A stretch of 64,000 bases of DNA, taken from positions 1,054,001 to 1,118,000 of the forward strand of contig OZ253469.1 of the NCBI GenBank assembly GCA_965261535.1, written 5' to 3'. The notes below the pieces were generated by a model. It had not been told where the DNA came from. It ran no database searches and saw only the letters and a list, made by a program, of their open reading frames with translations. Made by a program: the position numbers and the translations under genes. The number at the start of each line of letters is the position of its first letter. Positions within the stretch are counted from its first letter, which is position 1. Of the stretch, positions 15,674 through 24,734 are shown piece by piece. The stretch comes from VXNE01 sp965261535 (lineage in GTDB: Bacteria > Pseudomonadota > Gammaproteobacteria > Pseudomonadales > Azotimanducaceae).

Positions 15674-15729
15674 CGTCGGAGCTCCCTGGGCGTCACGGGC
15701 GCACCGTAATCCAGTGGGCTAGAGGCTTC
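15548..15729. repeat. 95-bp tandem duplication at the junction of two adaptor genes
   Basis: Two adjacent copies, beginning AAAGGTGCCACCACCGCTGG at 15548 and again at 15643, differ at only a few bases. The unit spans the end of one adaptor gene, the gap and the start of the next. The same peptide (ending TPRELRR-x-x-SSSGGGTF) appears in two frames because of the 95-base period. Confidence 0.9.
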
Positions 15730-16714
15730 ATTGATCAAGCTCCGCCATGACGGAGATTCCCGGCATGAAGCCGTCCGGCATGCCCTCCACGGGCGCGGCG
15801 GTGACGTCGAAGTAGCCGCCCCGGCTCCAGTCCTGGCGCTGGGTTGCGTGATTGGAGGTCCAATCCACGGTCGCGACAACGGATTGTGTCGGCATGGCGT
15901 CGGCGACGACCACAATTCTGGTGCCTACGGGCAGTTTGAATATGTTGGCCTCGTGGACCCGGAACCGAAAGCGGAGATCCTCTTGGCTGGCGACGTGCGC
16001 GATGTGAACGCCACTCGGAAGCGTTTCTCCGGGAAAGATCTTGCGCCCGGTGAACTCGCTCTCGGCATAGATCACGAAACCCGCCTTGGTCGCATGCACC
16101 TGCGTCCGCTCCAGGGCATCGCGCATGCGCGTCGCCTCCAACTCGGCTCTCGCGATCGCCAACTTCATCGACTCCTGCGCGCCGGCATTCTCCGCTTTCT
16201 TGTCGGCGAACTCGGCGCGCGCGCGCTCCAGCGCCTGTTCAGCCGTAGCCAGGGTCAATTGAGCGCGGGAATAGATCAACCGGGAAGTCGCGGTCGGCGG
16301 TACTTCGGCATCGATCCGCGCGAGGCGCACCCGAGACTCCGCCACGAGGACCGCCGTTTGGGCGTTCATGATCGCAAGCTCCAGTTCAGCCTGCCGCCGT
16401 TCGTTCTCATATCTCTTTTTCTCAAGGTCGATGGTCGCCTGCTCTTCCAGCGCGATCAGGCGCCCGGGGTCGAGCCGAACGATCAGGTCGCCCACGGATA
16501 CGGTGCTGCCTTCGGGCGCCATCCATTCGACGCTTCTCTGCCACGAACCCGGCAGACGGGGCATTTCCACGGTCTGCGCCTCTCCATCTTCAACAACGCC
16601 CGTCAGGTATGGGGGTGCGGCGCCCGCGGGCGCGACACACAGCAACAGCCACGCCCCGACCAGGGGAGCGAAGCATCGCCCAAGGAGAGATTGCGACCTC
16701 CCCGCCGGGCTCAC
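15728..16714 (-). CDS. HlyD-family periplasmic adaptor, first of three
   Basis: About 328 residues. An N-terminal signal (hydrophobic core LVGAWLLLCVAPAGA) should export it. It then has a lipoyl half (VSVGDLIVRLDPGRL), a coiled-coil hairpin of about 120 residues, a second lipoyl half (HATKAGFVIYAE) and a barrel domain. I start at the GTG at 16714, ten bases after the ATPase stop and preceded by TGAGGG; an ATG at 16744 would overlap the ATPase. Its stop TGA lies within ATGA. The hairpin is shorter than in the second adaptor, so the three are not simple duplicates. Confidence 0.8.
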   Translation of the reverse strand: MSPAGRSQSLLGRCFAPLVGAWLLLCVAPAGAAPPYLTGVVEDGEAQTVEMPRLPGSWQRSVEWMAPEGSTVSVGDLIVRLDPGRLIALEEQATIDLEKKRYENERRQAELELAIMNAQTAVLVAESRVRLARIDAEVPPTATSRLIYSRAQLTLATAEQALERARAEFADKKAENAGAQESMKLAIARAELEATRMRDALERTQVHATKAGFVIYAESEFTGRKIFPGETLPSGVHIAHVASQEDLRFRFRVHEANIFKLPVGTRIVVVADAMPTQSVVATVDWTSNHATQRQDWSRGGYFDVTAAPVEGMPDGFMPGISVMAELDQ

Positions 16715-16724
16715 CGGGTGGCCC

Positions 16725-17444
16725 TCAGTTTCGCGCGCGATCATATTCCACCTTGCCATCGCGCATGTGCACGACGCGCCGGGCATGGGCGGCAATCTCT
16801 TCTTCATGGGTCACCATCAAAATCGTCTGGCCTTCCCGATTGAACTCGCCGAACAGTGCCATGAGGTCCTGGGAAGTTTTCGAATCCAGGTTGCCCGTCG
16901 GCTCGTCCGCGAGCAACAGCGAAGGCGCCGCCACCAGCGCGCGCGCAATCGCGACGCGCTGGCGTTGACCCCCGGAGAGCTGGTTCGGGCGGTGGCGCAT
17001 CCAGTCGCGCAGCCCCAGGCGGGCCAGCAGTTCCGGACCGCGGCGTCGGGCTTCGTCTTGGGCATCGCCATCCTGCGCGAACCTGAGCGGCAGCAGGACG
17101 TTGTCAAGCGCGGTCATTCGCGGCAACAGGTGGAAGCTCTGAAAGACAAAGCCGATATAGCGATTGCGCAGATCGGAAAGCTGCTCGTCGTCCATGCTGG
17201 ACACCGGTTGGCCGAGCAATCGGTATTCGCCCCGGTCGGGTCTGTCCAGGCACCCGAGTATGTTCATCAGGGTCGACTTGCCGGAACCCGACGGCCCCAT
17301 CACGGCGACGAAGTCTCCGCTTTCGACCTCGATGTCGACGTGATCGAGCGCATTCACGCGGGCCTCGCCCACCTGGAAAGTGCGGCAGAGCCCCGATGTC
17401 GAAATAACGCTAGCCTCGCTAGCCCGTTCTGTCGGCAAAGCCAA
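16725..17444 (-). CDS. ABC transporter ATPase (MacB/LolD class)
   Basis: A 239-residue nucleotide-binding subunit. Walker A GPSGSGKST is at residues 50-58, the Q-loop follows in FVFQSFHLL, the signature QLSGGQRQRVAIARAL is near 153, and Walker B LLLADEPTGNLDS and the switch histidine THEEE follow. LDHVDIEVESGDFVAV and GCLDRPDRGEYRLLG are typical of the MacB/LolD class. It is first of a five-gene operon (ATPase, three adaptors, permease). The start is a TTG at 17444; no better start is visible. It begins 22 bases after the acyl-CoA dehydrogenase and may be partly co-transcribed with it. Confidence 0.92.
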   Translation of the reverse strand: MALPTERASEASVISTSGLCRTFQVGEARVNALDHVDIEVESGDFVAVMGPSGSGKSTLMNILGCLDRPDRGEYRLLGQPVSSMDDEQLSDLRNRYIGFVFQSFHLLPRMTALDNVLLPLRFAQDGDAQDEARRRGPELLARLGLRDWMRHRPNQLSGGQRQRVAIARALVAAPSLLLADEPTGNLDSKTSQDLMALFGEFNREGQTILMVTHEEEIAAHARRVVHMRDGKVEYDRARN

Positions 17445-17465
17445 GACCCCGAAAAGTGCAATACC

Positions 17466-19307
17466 TTATCGCAACGGGACGGGTTCGAACTGTCTTTCCG
17501 TCAGACCCATGACGGCATCCGAACCCGCCTGGACCGCCGCGAGGCTCGCTCCCGCGCGCGGCAGGATGTGCGCATTGTAGAACCGCGCGGTAACGATCTT
17601 CGCGGCGAAGAAGGACTCCTCCTCGTCCGCCGCGTCCAGGCGCGCCGCAGCCGCCAGAGCGCTGCGCATCGTGGCGTGCGCCCCCGCGACGATGCCGCAC
17701 AACATCAGCATGTTGACCGCCCCGGCACCCGCCGCCGCGAAGTCATTGCCGGCATTCGCGAACAGCCAATCGACGCCCGCCTCCAACCTGTCGACTCCCG
17801 TGCGGTAGGCGGCCGACTCGTCGGGCAGCCGCGCTTCGATGTCCTTATCGATGTCCCGCATTTCGGCAATCAATGCGCGGATCGCGACGCCCCCGTCCCG
17901 CAGAATTTTTCTGCCCACCAGGTCCGATGCCTGAATTCCGGTCGTCCCCTCGTATATCGTCGTGATACGCGCGTCGCGGTAGTGCTGGGCCGCGCCGGTC
18001 TCCTCGATGAAGCCCGCGCCGCCGAACACCTGCAACGCGAGCGAGGCGATCTGCTGTCCGGTCTCCGTGATCCACCCCTTGATGATCGGCGTCATCAGAT
18101 CCGCCCGCGCCTGTGACCGCGCTGCCAAGTCGCCGTGTGACGCGCGATCAAGATAGGAAGCGCCGATGTATCCCACCGCGCGCATCGCTTCGATCTGCGC
18201 CTTCATTTCCATCAACATGCGACGCACATCCGGGTGGTGGATGATGGTTACGGGATCGTCTTCCCCCGGCAGGTTGCCCTGGACCCTTTCCTGCGCATAC
18301 TGCAGCGCGTGCTGATAGGCGCGCTCCGCCACGGCCAGGCCCTGCATCCCGACGCCGATGCGCGCCCGGTTCATCATCGTGAACATGCAGGCGAGACCGC
18401 GATGTTGTTCGCCAACCAGGTAGCCGATGGCGCGGTCGTATTGCATGACGCAGGTCGGGCTGCCGTGAATGCCGAGCTTGTGTTCGATGGAAACCGCCTG
18501 CACGCGGTTGGCGGACCCCAGGTTGCCGTCTGTCCCGACGAGAATCTTCGGCACGAGAAACAGGCTGATACCGCGCACGCCCCGCGGCGCGTTCGGCAAA
18601 CGTGCCAGCACGAGATGAACGATGTTGTCCGCCATGTCGTGGTCGCCGTAGGTAATGAAAATCTTCTGACCGCTGATGAGGTGGTGGTTGCCCTCCGGCG
18701 TCGCCCCACAGCGGATCAACGCCAGGTCGGAACCCGCCTGCGGTTCCGTGAGGTTCATCGTACCCGTCCAGGAGCCGTCGATCAGTTGCGGCAGATAGGC
18801 CGCTTTCAGGGAATCGCTCGCATGCGCCTCGATCGCGTGCACCGCCCCCTGAGAGAGTTCCGAACAGTTCGACCACGCAAGATTCGCCGACTGCCAGAGT
18901 TCCGACACCGCGACGGCAAGCAGTTCCGGCAATCCCTGGCCGCCGAAATCGGGATTGGCGCCAAGGCCCGTCCAACCCCCGTCGCGAAACTGTTGAAAGG
19001 CTTCCTTGAACCCGTCGGGCACCCGCACGCCGGGCGCATTCGGGTTCCCAACAGGGTTCCCAGCAGGGTCCCCAACAGGGTTCCCAGCAGGGTTCCCAAC
19101 CGGGTCGAGCCGGGCTCCTTCGTGATCTCCGGACACATTGGTCGGCGCGATGACCTCCTCAGCCAACGCCGCGGCCTCCTTCAGGGCCGCGCGCACGATA
19201 TCCGGCGTCGCCTCCTCGAAGCCCGGCAGGGCGTTGATCTCATGCCAGGGAACGAGTTCCTCCAATACAAACCACATGTCGCGGGTCGGCGCCCGATACA
19301 CGGTCAT
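17466..19307 (-). CDS. Acyl-CoA dehydrogenase with C-terminal extension, FAD-dependent
   Basis: A 613-residue flavoenzyme of the long ACAD type, predicted to oxidise an acyl-CoA to the enoyl-CoA. Visible are the substrate/FAD loop TGTMNLTEPQAGSDLALIRC, the flavin region KIFITYGDHD, LGIHGSPTC and the C-terminal block QVFGGAGFIEETGAAQHYRDARI, followed by IYEGTTGIQA. The glutamate in YEGT is the usual catalytic base. The N-terminal domain contains an extra Gly-Asn-Pro-rich stretch encoded by 12-bp tandem repeats. I start at the ATG 19307 rather than the TTG two codons earlier. Confidence 0.92.
   Translation of the reverse strand: MTVYRAPTRDMWFVLEELVPWHEINALPGFEEATPDIVRAALKEAAALAEEVIAPTNVSGDHEGARLDPVGNPAGNPVGDPAGNPVGNPNAPGVRVPDGFKEAFQQFRDGGWTGLGANPDFGGQGLPELLAVAVSELWQSANLAWSNCSELSQGAVHAIEAHASDSLKAAYLPQLIDGSWTGTMNLTEPQAGSDLALIRCGATPEGNHHLISGQKIFITYGDHDMADNIVHLVLARLPNAPRGVRGISLFLVPKILVGTDGNLGSANRVQAVSIEHKLGIHGSPTCVMQYDRAIGYLVGEQHRGLACMFTMMNRARIGVGMQGLAVAERAYQHALQYAQERVQGNLPGEDDPVTIIHHPDVRRMLMEMKAQIEAMRAVGYIGASYLDRASHGDLAARSQARADLMTPIIKGWITETGQQIASLALQVFGGAGFIEETGAAQHYRDARITTIYEGTTGIQASDLVGRKILRDGGVAIRALIAEMRDIDKDIEARLPDESAAYRTGVDRLEAGVDWLFANAGNDFAAAGAGAVNMLMLCGIVAGAHATMRSALAAAARLDAADEEESFFAAKIVTARFYNAHILPRAGASLAAVQAGSDAVMGLTERQFEPVPLR
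19042..19101 (-). repeat. 12-bp minisatellite inside the acyl-CoA dehydrogenase gene
   Basis: Five tandem units alternating GGGTTCCCAACA and GGGTTCCCAGCA (plus strand), with one substitution. They encode repeated (N/D)-P-(V/A)-G tetrapeptides between the N-terminal helix and the dehydrogenase core. The unit length is a multiple of three, so copy number can change without breaking the frame. Confidence 0.9.
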
Positions 19308-19370
19308 GGACAACGTCCCGGCGATCGGGCCAAAGGCCCTCGATGAACAATGTGTTGCATGCGACGCACC

Positions 19371-20996
19371 TCAGGCGTTGTCTTCGAGAATCATCGCCGC
19401 GCCCTTCTCCCCGATCATGATGGTTGGCGCGTTCGTATTGCCGGAAACGAGGGTCGGCATGACCGAGGCGTCCACCACCCGCAGCCCGGCAACGCCGTGT
19501 ACCCGCAATCGTTCGTCGACGACGGCTTTGGCATCGCCTCCCATCTTGCAGGTGCCGACGGGGTGAAACACGGTCGAGCCGGTACGCCGACAGTATTCGA
19601 GAATCTCGTCGTCCGACTGCGCGCCGTCGCCGGGGTACAGTTCGCGTTCGGCATAGCGGGCCAGGGCGGGCGCGCCAGCCACGCGCCGGGCGATGCGTAT
19701 ACCTTCGATCAAGGCCGCGCGGTCAACTTCCTCGGAAAGGAAGTTCGGTCTGATCGCCGGAGCCGCGGCGGGGTCGGCGCTTTGAATATGAATCGAACCC
19801 GCGCTTTCCGGACGCAGGTGACAAACCGCGCACGTCATCCCCGGATCCTTTTCCAATATCCCGCGCGGGCGTCCAGGGTCATGGCTCGCGTGCGCGAAGT
19901 GAAATTGCACGTCCGGCGTTTCGAGCTCCGCCCGGGTGCGCACGAAGCCGTGGGCGATTCCCGCCGTGTACGTCAGCACGCCGCGGCGGCGGACAGCATA
20001 CTTGAACGCCTCCACGAGCAGACGCGCGCCGCGCGTGTCCTCGTTCAGCGTGCCCCCAGCGCCCCCCACGCGCCACGCGATGGAACTGAGATAGTGATCG
20101 CGGTAGTTCTCGCCAACTCCGGGCAGATCGCGAACGACATCGATGCCGTATTCGCGCAAGGTTTCGCCCGGGCCGATTCCGGAGAGTTCCAGCAATTGCG
20201 GCGACTGCACCGCGCCCGCAGCCAGAACCACCTCCCGGCTTGCGGTCGCTTCGATAGTTCGACCGCCGAGGGCGTAGCGAACGCCGATCGCTCGAACGCC
20301 ATTCCCCTCGGCGCAGCCCGATCCCTCGAAAAGGACGCGTTGCGCGAGCGCGCGAGTTGCGATGGTGAGGTTCGAGCGCGCCCGGACCGGATCGAGGAAA
20401 GCGCGGGCGGCGCTGACCCGCCTGCCGTTGCGTTGCGTCACCTGGTAGATGCCGAACCCTTCTTGCGAGGCGCCGTTATAGTCCGGGTTTTTCGCGTAGC
20501 CGATCTCGCCGCCCGCGTCGACGAACGCGTCCAGGATAGGGTGGCTCTCGATCATGTCCGCGACGTTCAGCTCGCCCCGGTCGCCGTGGAATGCGTCGCC
20601 GCCGCGTTCGAAACTCTCCGAACGCTTGAAGAACGGCAGCACCTCTTCGAAAGACCAGCCCCTGTTGCCGAGCTGGGCCCAGGTGTCGTAGTCCCGCGCC
20701 TGGCCCCGCACGTACAGCATGCCGTTGATCGAACTGGAACCGCCCAGCACCTTGCCGCGCGGAATCGGGATCTTGCGCTCATGGGTATTCGATTCCGGCA
20801 CGGTTTCGAAACACCAGTTCACGCTCGGCCGATCGATCATCTGCCAGAAGCCGCCGGGAATGTGGATGAGCGGACTCCAATCGCGCCCGCCGGCCTCGAG
20901 CAGCAGCACCGAATTGCGGGAATCGCGGCTCAACCGATTCGCGAGCACGCAGCCGGCGGAACCCGCGCCCACCACGATGTAGTCATATGCCGGCAT
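19371..20996 (-). CDS. GMC-family oxidoreductase (choline/alcohol dehydrogenase-like)
   Basis: A 541-residue FAD enzyme. The ADP-binding loop VVGAGSAGCVLANRLS starts at residue 8, followed by the GMC signature GKVLGGSSSINGMLYVRG and the second signature AGAVQSPQLLELSGIGP. The C-terminal catalytic His region is VFHPVGTCKMG and the partner Asn lies in SGNTNAPTIMIGEK. The substrate is probably an alcohol; choline cannot be asserted. The ATG at 20996 has GGAGAATT just upstream. It lies 63 bases upstream of the acyl-CoA dehydrogenase on the same strand. Confidence 0.92.
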   Translation of the reverse strand: MPAYDYIVVGAGSAGCVLANRLSRDSRNSVLLLEAGGRDWSPLIHIPGGFWQMIDRPSVNWCFETVPESNTHERKIPIPRGKVLGGSSSINGMLYVRGQARDYDTWAQLGNRGWSFEEVLPFFKRSESFERGGDAFHGDRGELNVADMIESHPILDAFVDAGGEIGYAKNPDYNGASQEGFGIYQVTQRNGRRVSAARAFLDPVRARSNLTIATRALAQRVLFEGSGCAEGNGVRAIGVRYALGGRTIEATASREVVLAAGAVQSPQLLELSGIGPGETLREYGIDVVRDLPGVGENYRDHYLSSIAWRVGGAGGTLNEDTRGARLLVEAFKYAVRRRGVLTYTAGIAHGFVRTRAELETPDVQFHFAHASHDPGRPRGILEKDPGMTCAVCHLRPESAGSIHIQSADPAAAPAIRPNFLSEEVDRAALIEGIRIARRVAGAPALARYAERELYPGDGAQSDDEILEYCRRTGSTVFHPVGTCKMGGDAKAVVDERLRVHGVAGLRVVDASVMPTLVSGNTNAPTIMIGEKGAAMILEDNA

Positions 20997-21218
20997 GAAT
21001 TCTCCGTGTGTCCCGACGGCCACACAATAGTAGGCAATCGGACCGGGTGGAATCCATGCATAACATCATTTGTCACCGCCGCACCCTACTCCGACCCGCA
21101 AACGCGTAGTCGCCACCGTAAATCAATCCTCCTGAGCAGAGAGACTCATCATGGAATTGCCTGCACAAATTTGGTGCTAAAGACTGCATATGAATGCATG
21201 CAAATGGCGATGCCACCG

Positions 21219-21470
21219 ATGAAGACCATCACCGTACGCAACGTTTCCCCTGATATCGCTGCAGCGCTGGAAGCCGAAAGGCGGCTTCGGGGGCTTTCCC
21301 TCAACCGCACGGTCCTGTCGCTGATGCATGAGGCGCTCGGACTTTCGAACCCCAGGCGCCGCAGCAATGGGCTTCGACGATTAGCGGGAACCTGGACTGA
21401 AGCCGATTTCCGACAGTTCGAGGAGGCCGTGGCGCCTTTCCAGGCAATCGACGAAGACGTGTGGAGATGA
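21219..21470 (+). CDS. Ribbon-helix-helix antitoxin (FitA/VapB-like)
   Basis: About 83 residues. MKTITVRNVSPDIAAALE and LRGLSLNRTVLSLMHEALG form a ribbon-helix-helix DNA-binding domain; the C-terminal half, ending DEDVWR, is the likely toxin-binding arm. Several in-frame ATGs (21198, 21204, 21210, 21219) precede the conserved strand; I use the last. The stop overlaps the toxin ATG as ATGA. The pair stands alone between the GMC gene and glnE. Confidence 0.85.
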   Translation: MKTITVRNVSPDIAAALEAERRLRGLSLNRTVLSLMHEALGLSNPRRRSNGLRRLAGTWTEADFRQFEEAVAPFQAIDEDVWR

Positions 21471-21859
21471 CCAGACTGTGTCTCGACACGTCTGCCTACA
21501 GCAACTTCCGAAGAGGACATGCGGGAGTTGTAGACCTTGTTGACCCCGCAGATTGGATCGGGATGCCCAGTGTCGTCATCGGAGAACTTTGGACGGGTTT
21601 TCTCCTGGGAACGCGTCGCGTCGAGAACATCCGTGAACTCGACGAATTCTTGAATCATGCCGTCGTCGAGATCGTGCCCATCGACGAAGAGGTCGCGCAT
21701 ATCTACGGCGAAATAGTTGTCGAGCTGAGGCGCAAGGGTCGACCGCTACCCACAAACGATATCTGGATTGCCGCAACGGCGGTGCGGGCTGGAGGGACGG
21801 TCCTGACATTTTATGAGCATTTTCAGGAGATTACGCGCGTCGGTGCCCTCATTCTCTGA
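21467..21859 (+). CDS. VapC-type PIN-domain ribonuclease toxin
   Basis: About 130 residues. The PIN acidic residues are placed as expected: Asp7 in RLCLDTSAYSNF, Glu in VVIGELWTGF and Asp in LPTNDIWIAATAV, with a last acidic residue possible near the C-terminus. It is a predicted Mg-dependent RNase; family members often cut tRNA or rRNA. The start is the ATG at 21467, overlapping the antitoxin stop. It appears complete. Confidence 0.9.
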   Translation: MTRLCLDTSAYSNFRRGHAGVVDLVDPADWIGMPSVVIGELWTGFLLGTRRVENIRELDEFLNHAVVEIVPIDEEVAHIYGEIVVELRRKGRPLPTNDIWIAATAVRAGGTVLTFYEHFQEITRVGALIL

Positions 21860-21880
21860 CTCACGAACGGCGGGTCCCGG

Positions 21881-24613
21881 TCAACGACTGGAAGGTTTCA
21901 GGCTGCGCGGTTCGTCAAACAGCCGTTCCCACATGTCGCAGATAGTCTGCCGGTATGTGGTCAGCCGCGCATCGGCCTCGGCGGATTCCGGAAGGTCCAA
22001 CGTCTGATGGTGCACTTCACCGCGCAAGGCGAGGTACGCCAGCACCAATCTCTCGGCGTCCTCTTCCGGCAGTACGCCGGCGTTGGCCGCCTCTTCCAGT
22101 ATTCTGACGTTATCCGACCAGGTGGCGAGGTTCGGATGCGCATGCGCCCAGGCCAGGACCAGGTACTGAACGATGAACTCCAGGTCGACGATGCCCCCCA
22201 CGCCGCGTTTCAGGTCGAGGTCGTCACCCTGCTGCGCCGTCATGCGTTTCCTCATGTTCTTCACTTCCCTACGCAAGGACTCGGCGGATCGGGGCTGGCA
22301 CAGAAGATCCCGGCGCGTGCGTTCGAAGGCCTGCATGAGCGCCGGATCGCCGGCCACCGCTCGGGCCCGGATCAGCGCCTGATGCTCCCAGACCCATGCC
22401 CGGCTGGTCTGGTACTCGCGAAACGCCGAGAGGCTGGACACCATGAGACCGGCGTTGCCCGAAGGACGCAGGCGCATGTCGATCTCGTAGAGCGGACCGG
22501 TATAGGTCCGCACCGTGAGCAGATGCAGCAGCCTTCTCACCATGCGGTGCAGAAACTGCGACGCCGTCCCCGGCAGGTCGTGCAAGAACACCAGGTCGAG
22601 ATCCGAAGCGAGTCCCAACTCCTGTCCGCCGAGCTTGCCGTAACCCACGGCGATGAACGGCCGCTGTCCCTCGAAGTCGTCCGCACACTGCTCCCAGGCA
22701 AGTCGAATGGCGTGCTCCAGCACCGCCTCGGCCAGCCAACTCAGGTAGTCGCTGACATGCATGATCGGCAGCAGACCCCTCGCCTCGGCCACCGCCACGC
22801 GAAAAACACGTTGCTCCTTGAATTCGCGCAATGCGTCCACCAGGGCTTCTTCGTCCGGTGCGGCCGCAAGGACGGCCCCGAGTTCTTCCACCAGTGCTTC
22901 CCGTCCCGACAGCAGGTCCCACGCGTGCTTGTCCAGCAGCACCTCCATGAAACCGGGATGCGCGGCGACATGATCCGCCACCCAGCGACTCTGGCCCGCC
23001 AGTCGCACGAATATCTCCAGCGCCCCGGAGTTCTCTCGCAATAGCGCCAGGTAGGTCGAGCGCCGCAGCAGGGTCTTGAAGATCGGCACGAGACGCTCGA
23101 CCGTGCGCGCCGGGCTGGGCTGCCGACTGGCAATTTGCAGGACCTCCGGCATGAGCGCGTCAAGCCGTTGCGCGCCGTCTTCACCTACCGAGGACCGATC
23201 GCGCGCCTGAGCGAGCTCCCGCAACAGGGCAGCGACCCTTTCCGGAGCGTCAAACCCCGCTTCGGCCAATTGGGCCAGGTCTTCGCCGGCTTCCCACAAG
23301 CCGCCCTGGGCTCGGGGCGCTCCCGCTCCGATGACTCGATCGAATATGCGCTCCACATTGTCGCGATGGCGGGCAAGCGCCGACAGGAACGCCGCGTAGG
23401 AATCGAACCCCATGGCGAATGCCAACCGCAACCGACTGCTGTCGGACACCGGCAGCCGCTGCGTTTGCCGATCCGCCTCCGCTTGAATGCAATGCTCGGT
23501 GTCGCGCAGAAACCGGTAGGCGCCGGACAGTTCGGTCACTGTGCTTGCATCGAACTTCTCGGCCCGCTCCAACTCGGCGAGGGCGTCGAGGAATCCGGGC
23601 TTCCGCATGTTCGTTAGCCGACCGCCGAGAACGAGTTGCTGCACCTGCACGGCGAACTCCGCATAGCGAATGCCGCCGGGACCGAGTTTCACATCTTCGG
23701 GTCGATGCCGCTCGGCGCCAAGGCGCGCCTTCATCTCCCGCATCGCCTCGAGCGAGCCGAAGTCGAGATAGCGCCGGTACACGAAGGGCCGCAGCGAATC
23801 CAGCAGTTCCTCGCCCCGCTTCGTATCCCCCGCACACGCCCGCGCCTTGATAAGCGCGTAGCGCTCCCAACTGCGTCCCTGGGACTCGAAGTACTCCTGC
23901 ATCGCGCCGAAGTGCATGACCAATGGGCCGCTGGCGCCGTACGGCCGCAGACGCATATCCACGCGAAATACGAAGCCGTGAACCGTGACCGGATGCAACA
24001 GATCTATGATTCCCTGGCCGACGCGGATGAAGAATTGCTGATTGCGCACACCCGATGACGTTTGCCCGTCTTCCGGGTAGGCGAAGATGAGATCCACATC
24101 GGACGACAGGTTGAGTTCCCCCCCGCCCAGCTTGCCCAGCGCGAACACGGTAAGACGCTGCACCTCGCCGGACGTCCCGCGCGGCTCCCCGGCGCGTTGG
24201 GTTTCGCGCCGCTGGGCCGCCTCGAGCGCCGCGGCGATGAAACCGTCGGCCATGCGGGAAAGCGACCGCGTCGTTTCCTCGAACGGCGCCGTCCCGGCGA
24301 GGTGGCGCCAGACGATCCACAGTTGGCAGCGGTTGCGCAACAGGCGGAGACCCCGCTTGAGATCGGCGGTCGCCGGCGCGCCGGTTGTGGCCCCGGCCAA
24401 TTCGTTCCTGAACCAGACTTCGTCCCACGGCACCTCGAAGCGGTCTTCATCCAGCGATTGCAGGAACCAGTCGCGCTGCTGCGACGCCACGCGCTGGGCG
24501 AAGTCGCTCAGCGCCATGACCCGGCGCGACGACGCCGAGAGTTCGAGTCCCTCCCTCGCAGCGAACCGGTCCGCAAGGTCGGCAAGAACCGCCGGCAATT
24601 GGTTGGAATCCAT
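21881..24613 (-). CDS. glnE: Bifunctional glutamine synthetase adenylyltransferase/adenylyl-removing enzyme
   Basis: A 910-residue regulator of nitrogen assimilation that adenylylates and deadenylylates glutamine synthetase in response to PII. The two nucleotidyltransferase domains are both intact: the N-terminal deadenylylase has ALGKLGGGELNLSSDVDLIF and the C-terminal adenylylase has GYGKLGGQELGLASDLDLVF, each with the G-G...D-x-D pattern. A helical regulatory region lies between them. The length is normal for Proteobacteria. I use the ATG at 24613; the TTG one codon earlier also fits. Confidence 0.96.
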   Translation of the reverse strand: MDSNQLPAVLADLADRFAAREGLELSASSRRVMALSDFAQRVASQQRDWFLQSLDEDRFEVPWDEVWFRNELAGATTGAPATADLKRGLRLLRNRCQLWIVWRHLAGTAPFEETTRSLSRMADGFIAAALEAAQRRETQRAGEPRGTSGEVQRLTVFALGKLGGGELNLSSDVDLIFAYPEDGQTSSGVRNQQFFIRVGQGIIDLLHPVTVHGFVFRVDMRLRPYGASGPLVMHFGAMQEYFESQGRSWERYALIKARACAGDTKRGEELLDSLRPFVYRRYLDFGSLEAMREMKARLGAERHRPEDVKLGPGGIRYAEFAVQVQQLVLGGRLTNMRKPGFLDALAELERAEKFDASTVTELSGAYRFLRDTEHCIQAEADRQTQRLPVSDSSRLRLAFAMGFDSYAAFLSALARHRDNVERIFDRVIGAGAPRAQGGLWEAGEDLAQLAEAGFDAPERVAALLRELAQARDRSSVGEDGAQRLDALMPEVLQIASRQPSPARTVERLVPIFKTLLRRSTYLALLRENSGALEIFVRLAGQSRWVADHVAAHPGFMEVLLDKHAWDLLSGREALVEELGAVLAAAPDEEALVDALREFKEQRVFRVAVAEARGLLPIMHVSDYLSWLAEAVLEHAIRLAWEQCADDFEGQRPFIAVGYGKLGGQELGLASDLDLVFLHDLPGTASQFLHRMVRRLLHLLTVRTYTGPLYEIDMRLRPSGNAGLMVSSLSAFREYQTSRAWVWEHQALIRARAVAGDPALMQAFERTRRDLLCQPRSAESLRREVKNMRKRMTAQQGDDLDLKRGVGGIVDLEFIVQYLVLAWAHAHPNLATWSDNVRILEEAANAGVLPEEDAERLVLAYLALRGEVHHQTLDLPESAEADARLTTYRQTICDMWERLFDEPRSLKPSSR

Positions 24614-24734
24614 CAACCCGACACCCTATTCAGCCACGCCAAGGGTACGGCACGGTTCTTGAGCTTTCCGGCTTGTTTCTCAACCGCGCGGCGACAGGGA
24701 TTCTGAAGCGCTCCCGATCAGCGACAAGCACTGT

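Noticed and set aside
19042..19101. CRISPR or noncoding satellite in the acyl-CoA dehydrogenase region
   Set aside because: The units are 12 bp, contiguous, and keep the reading frame of the enzyme.
19350..21470. A 706-codon plus-strand frame across the GMC oxidoreductase gene
   Set aside because: Its first 600 codons are the antisense shadow of the GMC gene, rich in Arg/His/Pro with no family motif. Only its last about 85 codons are real, as the RHH antitoxin.
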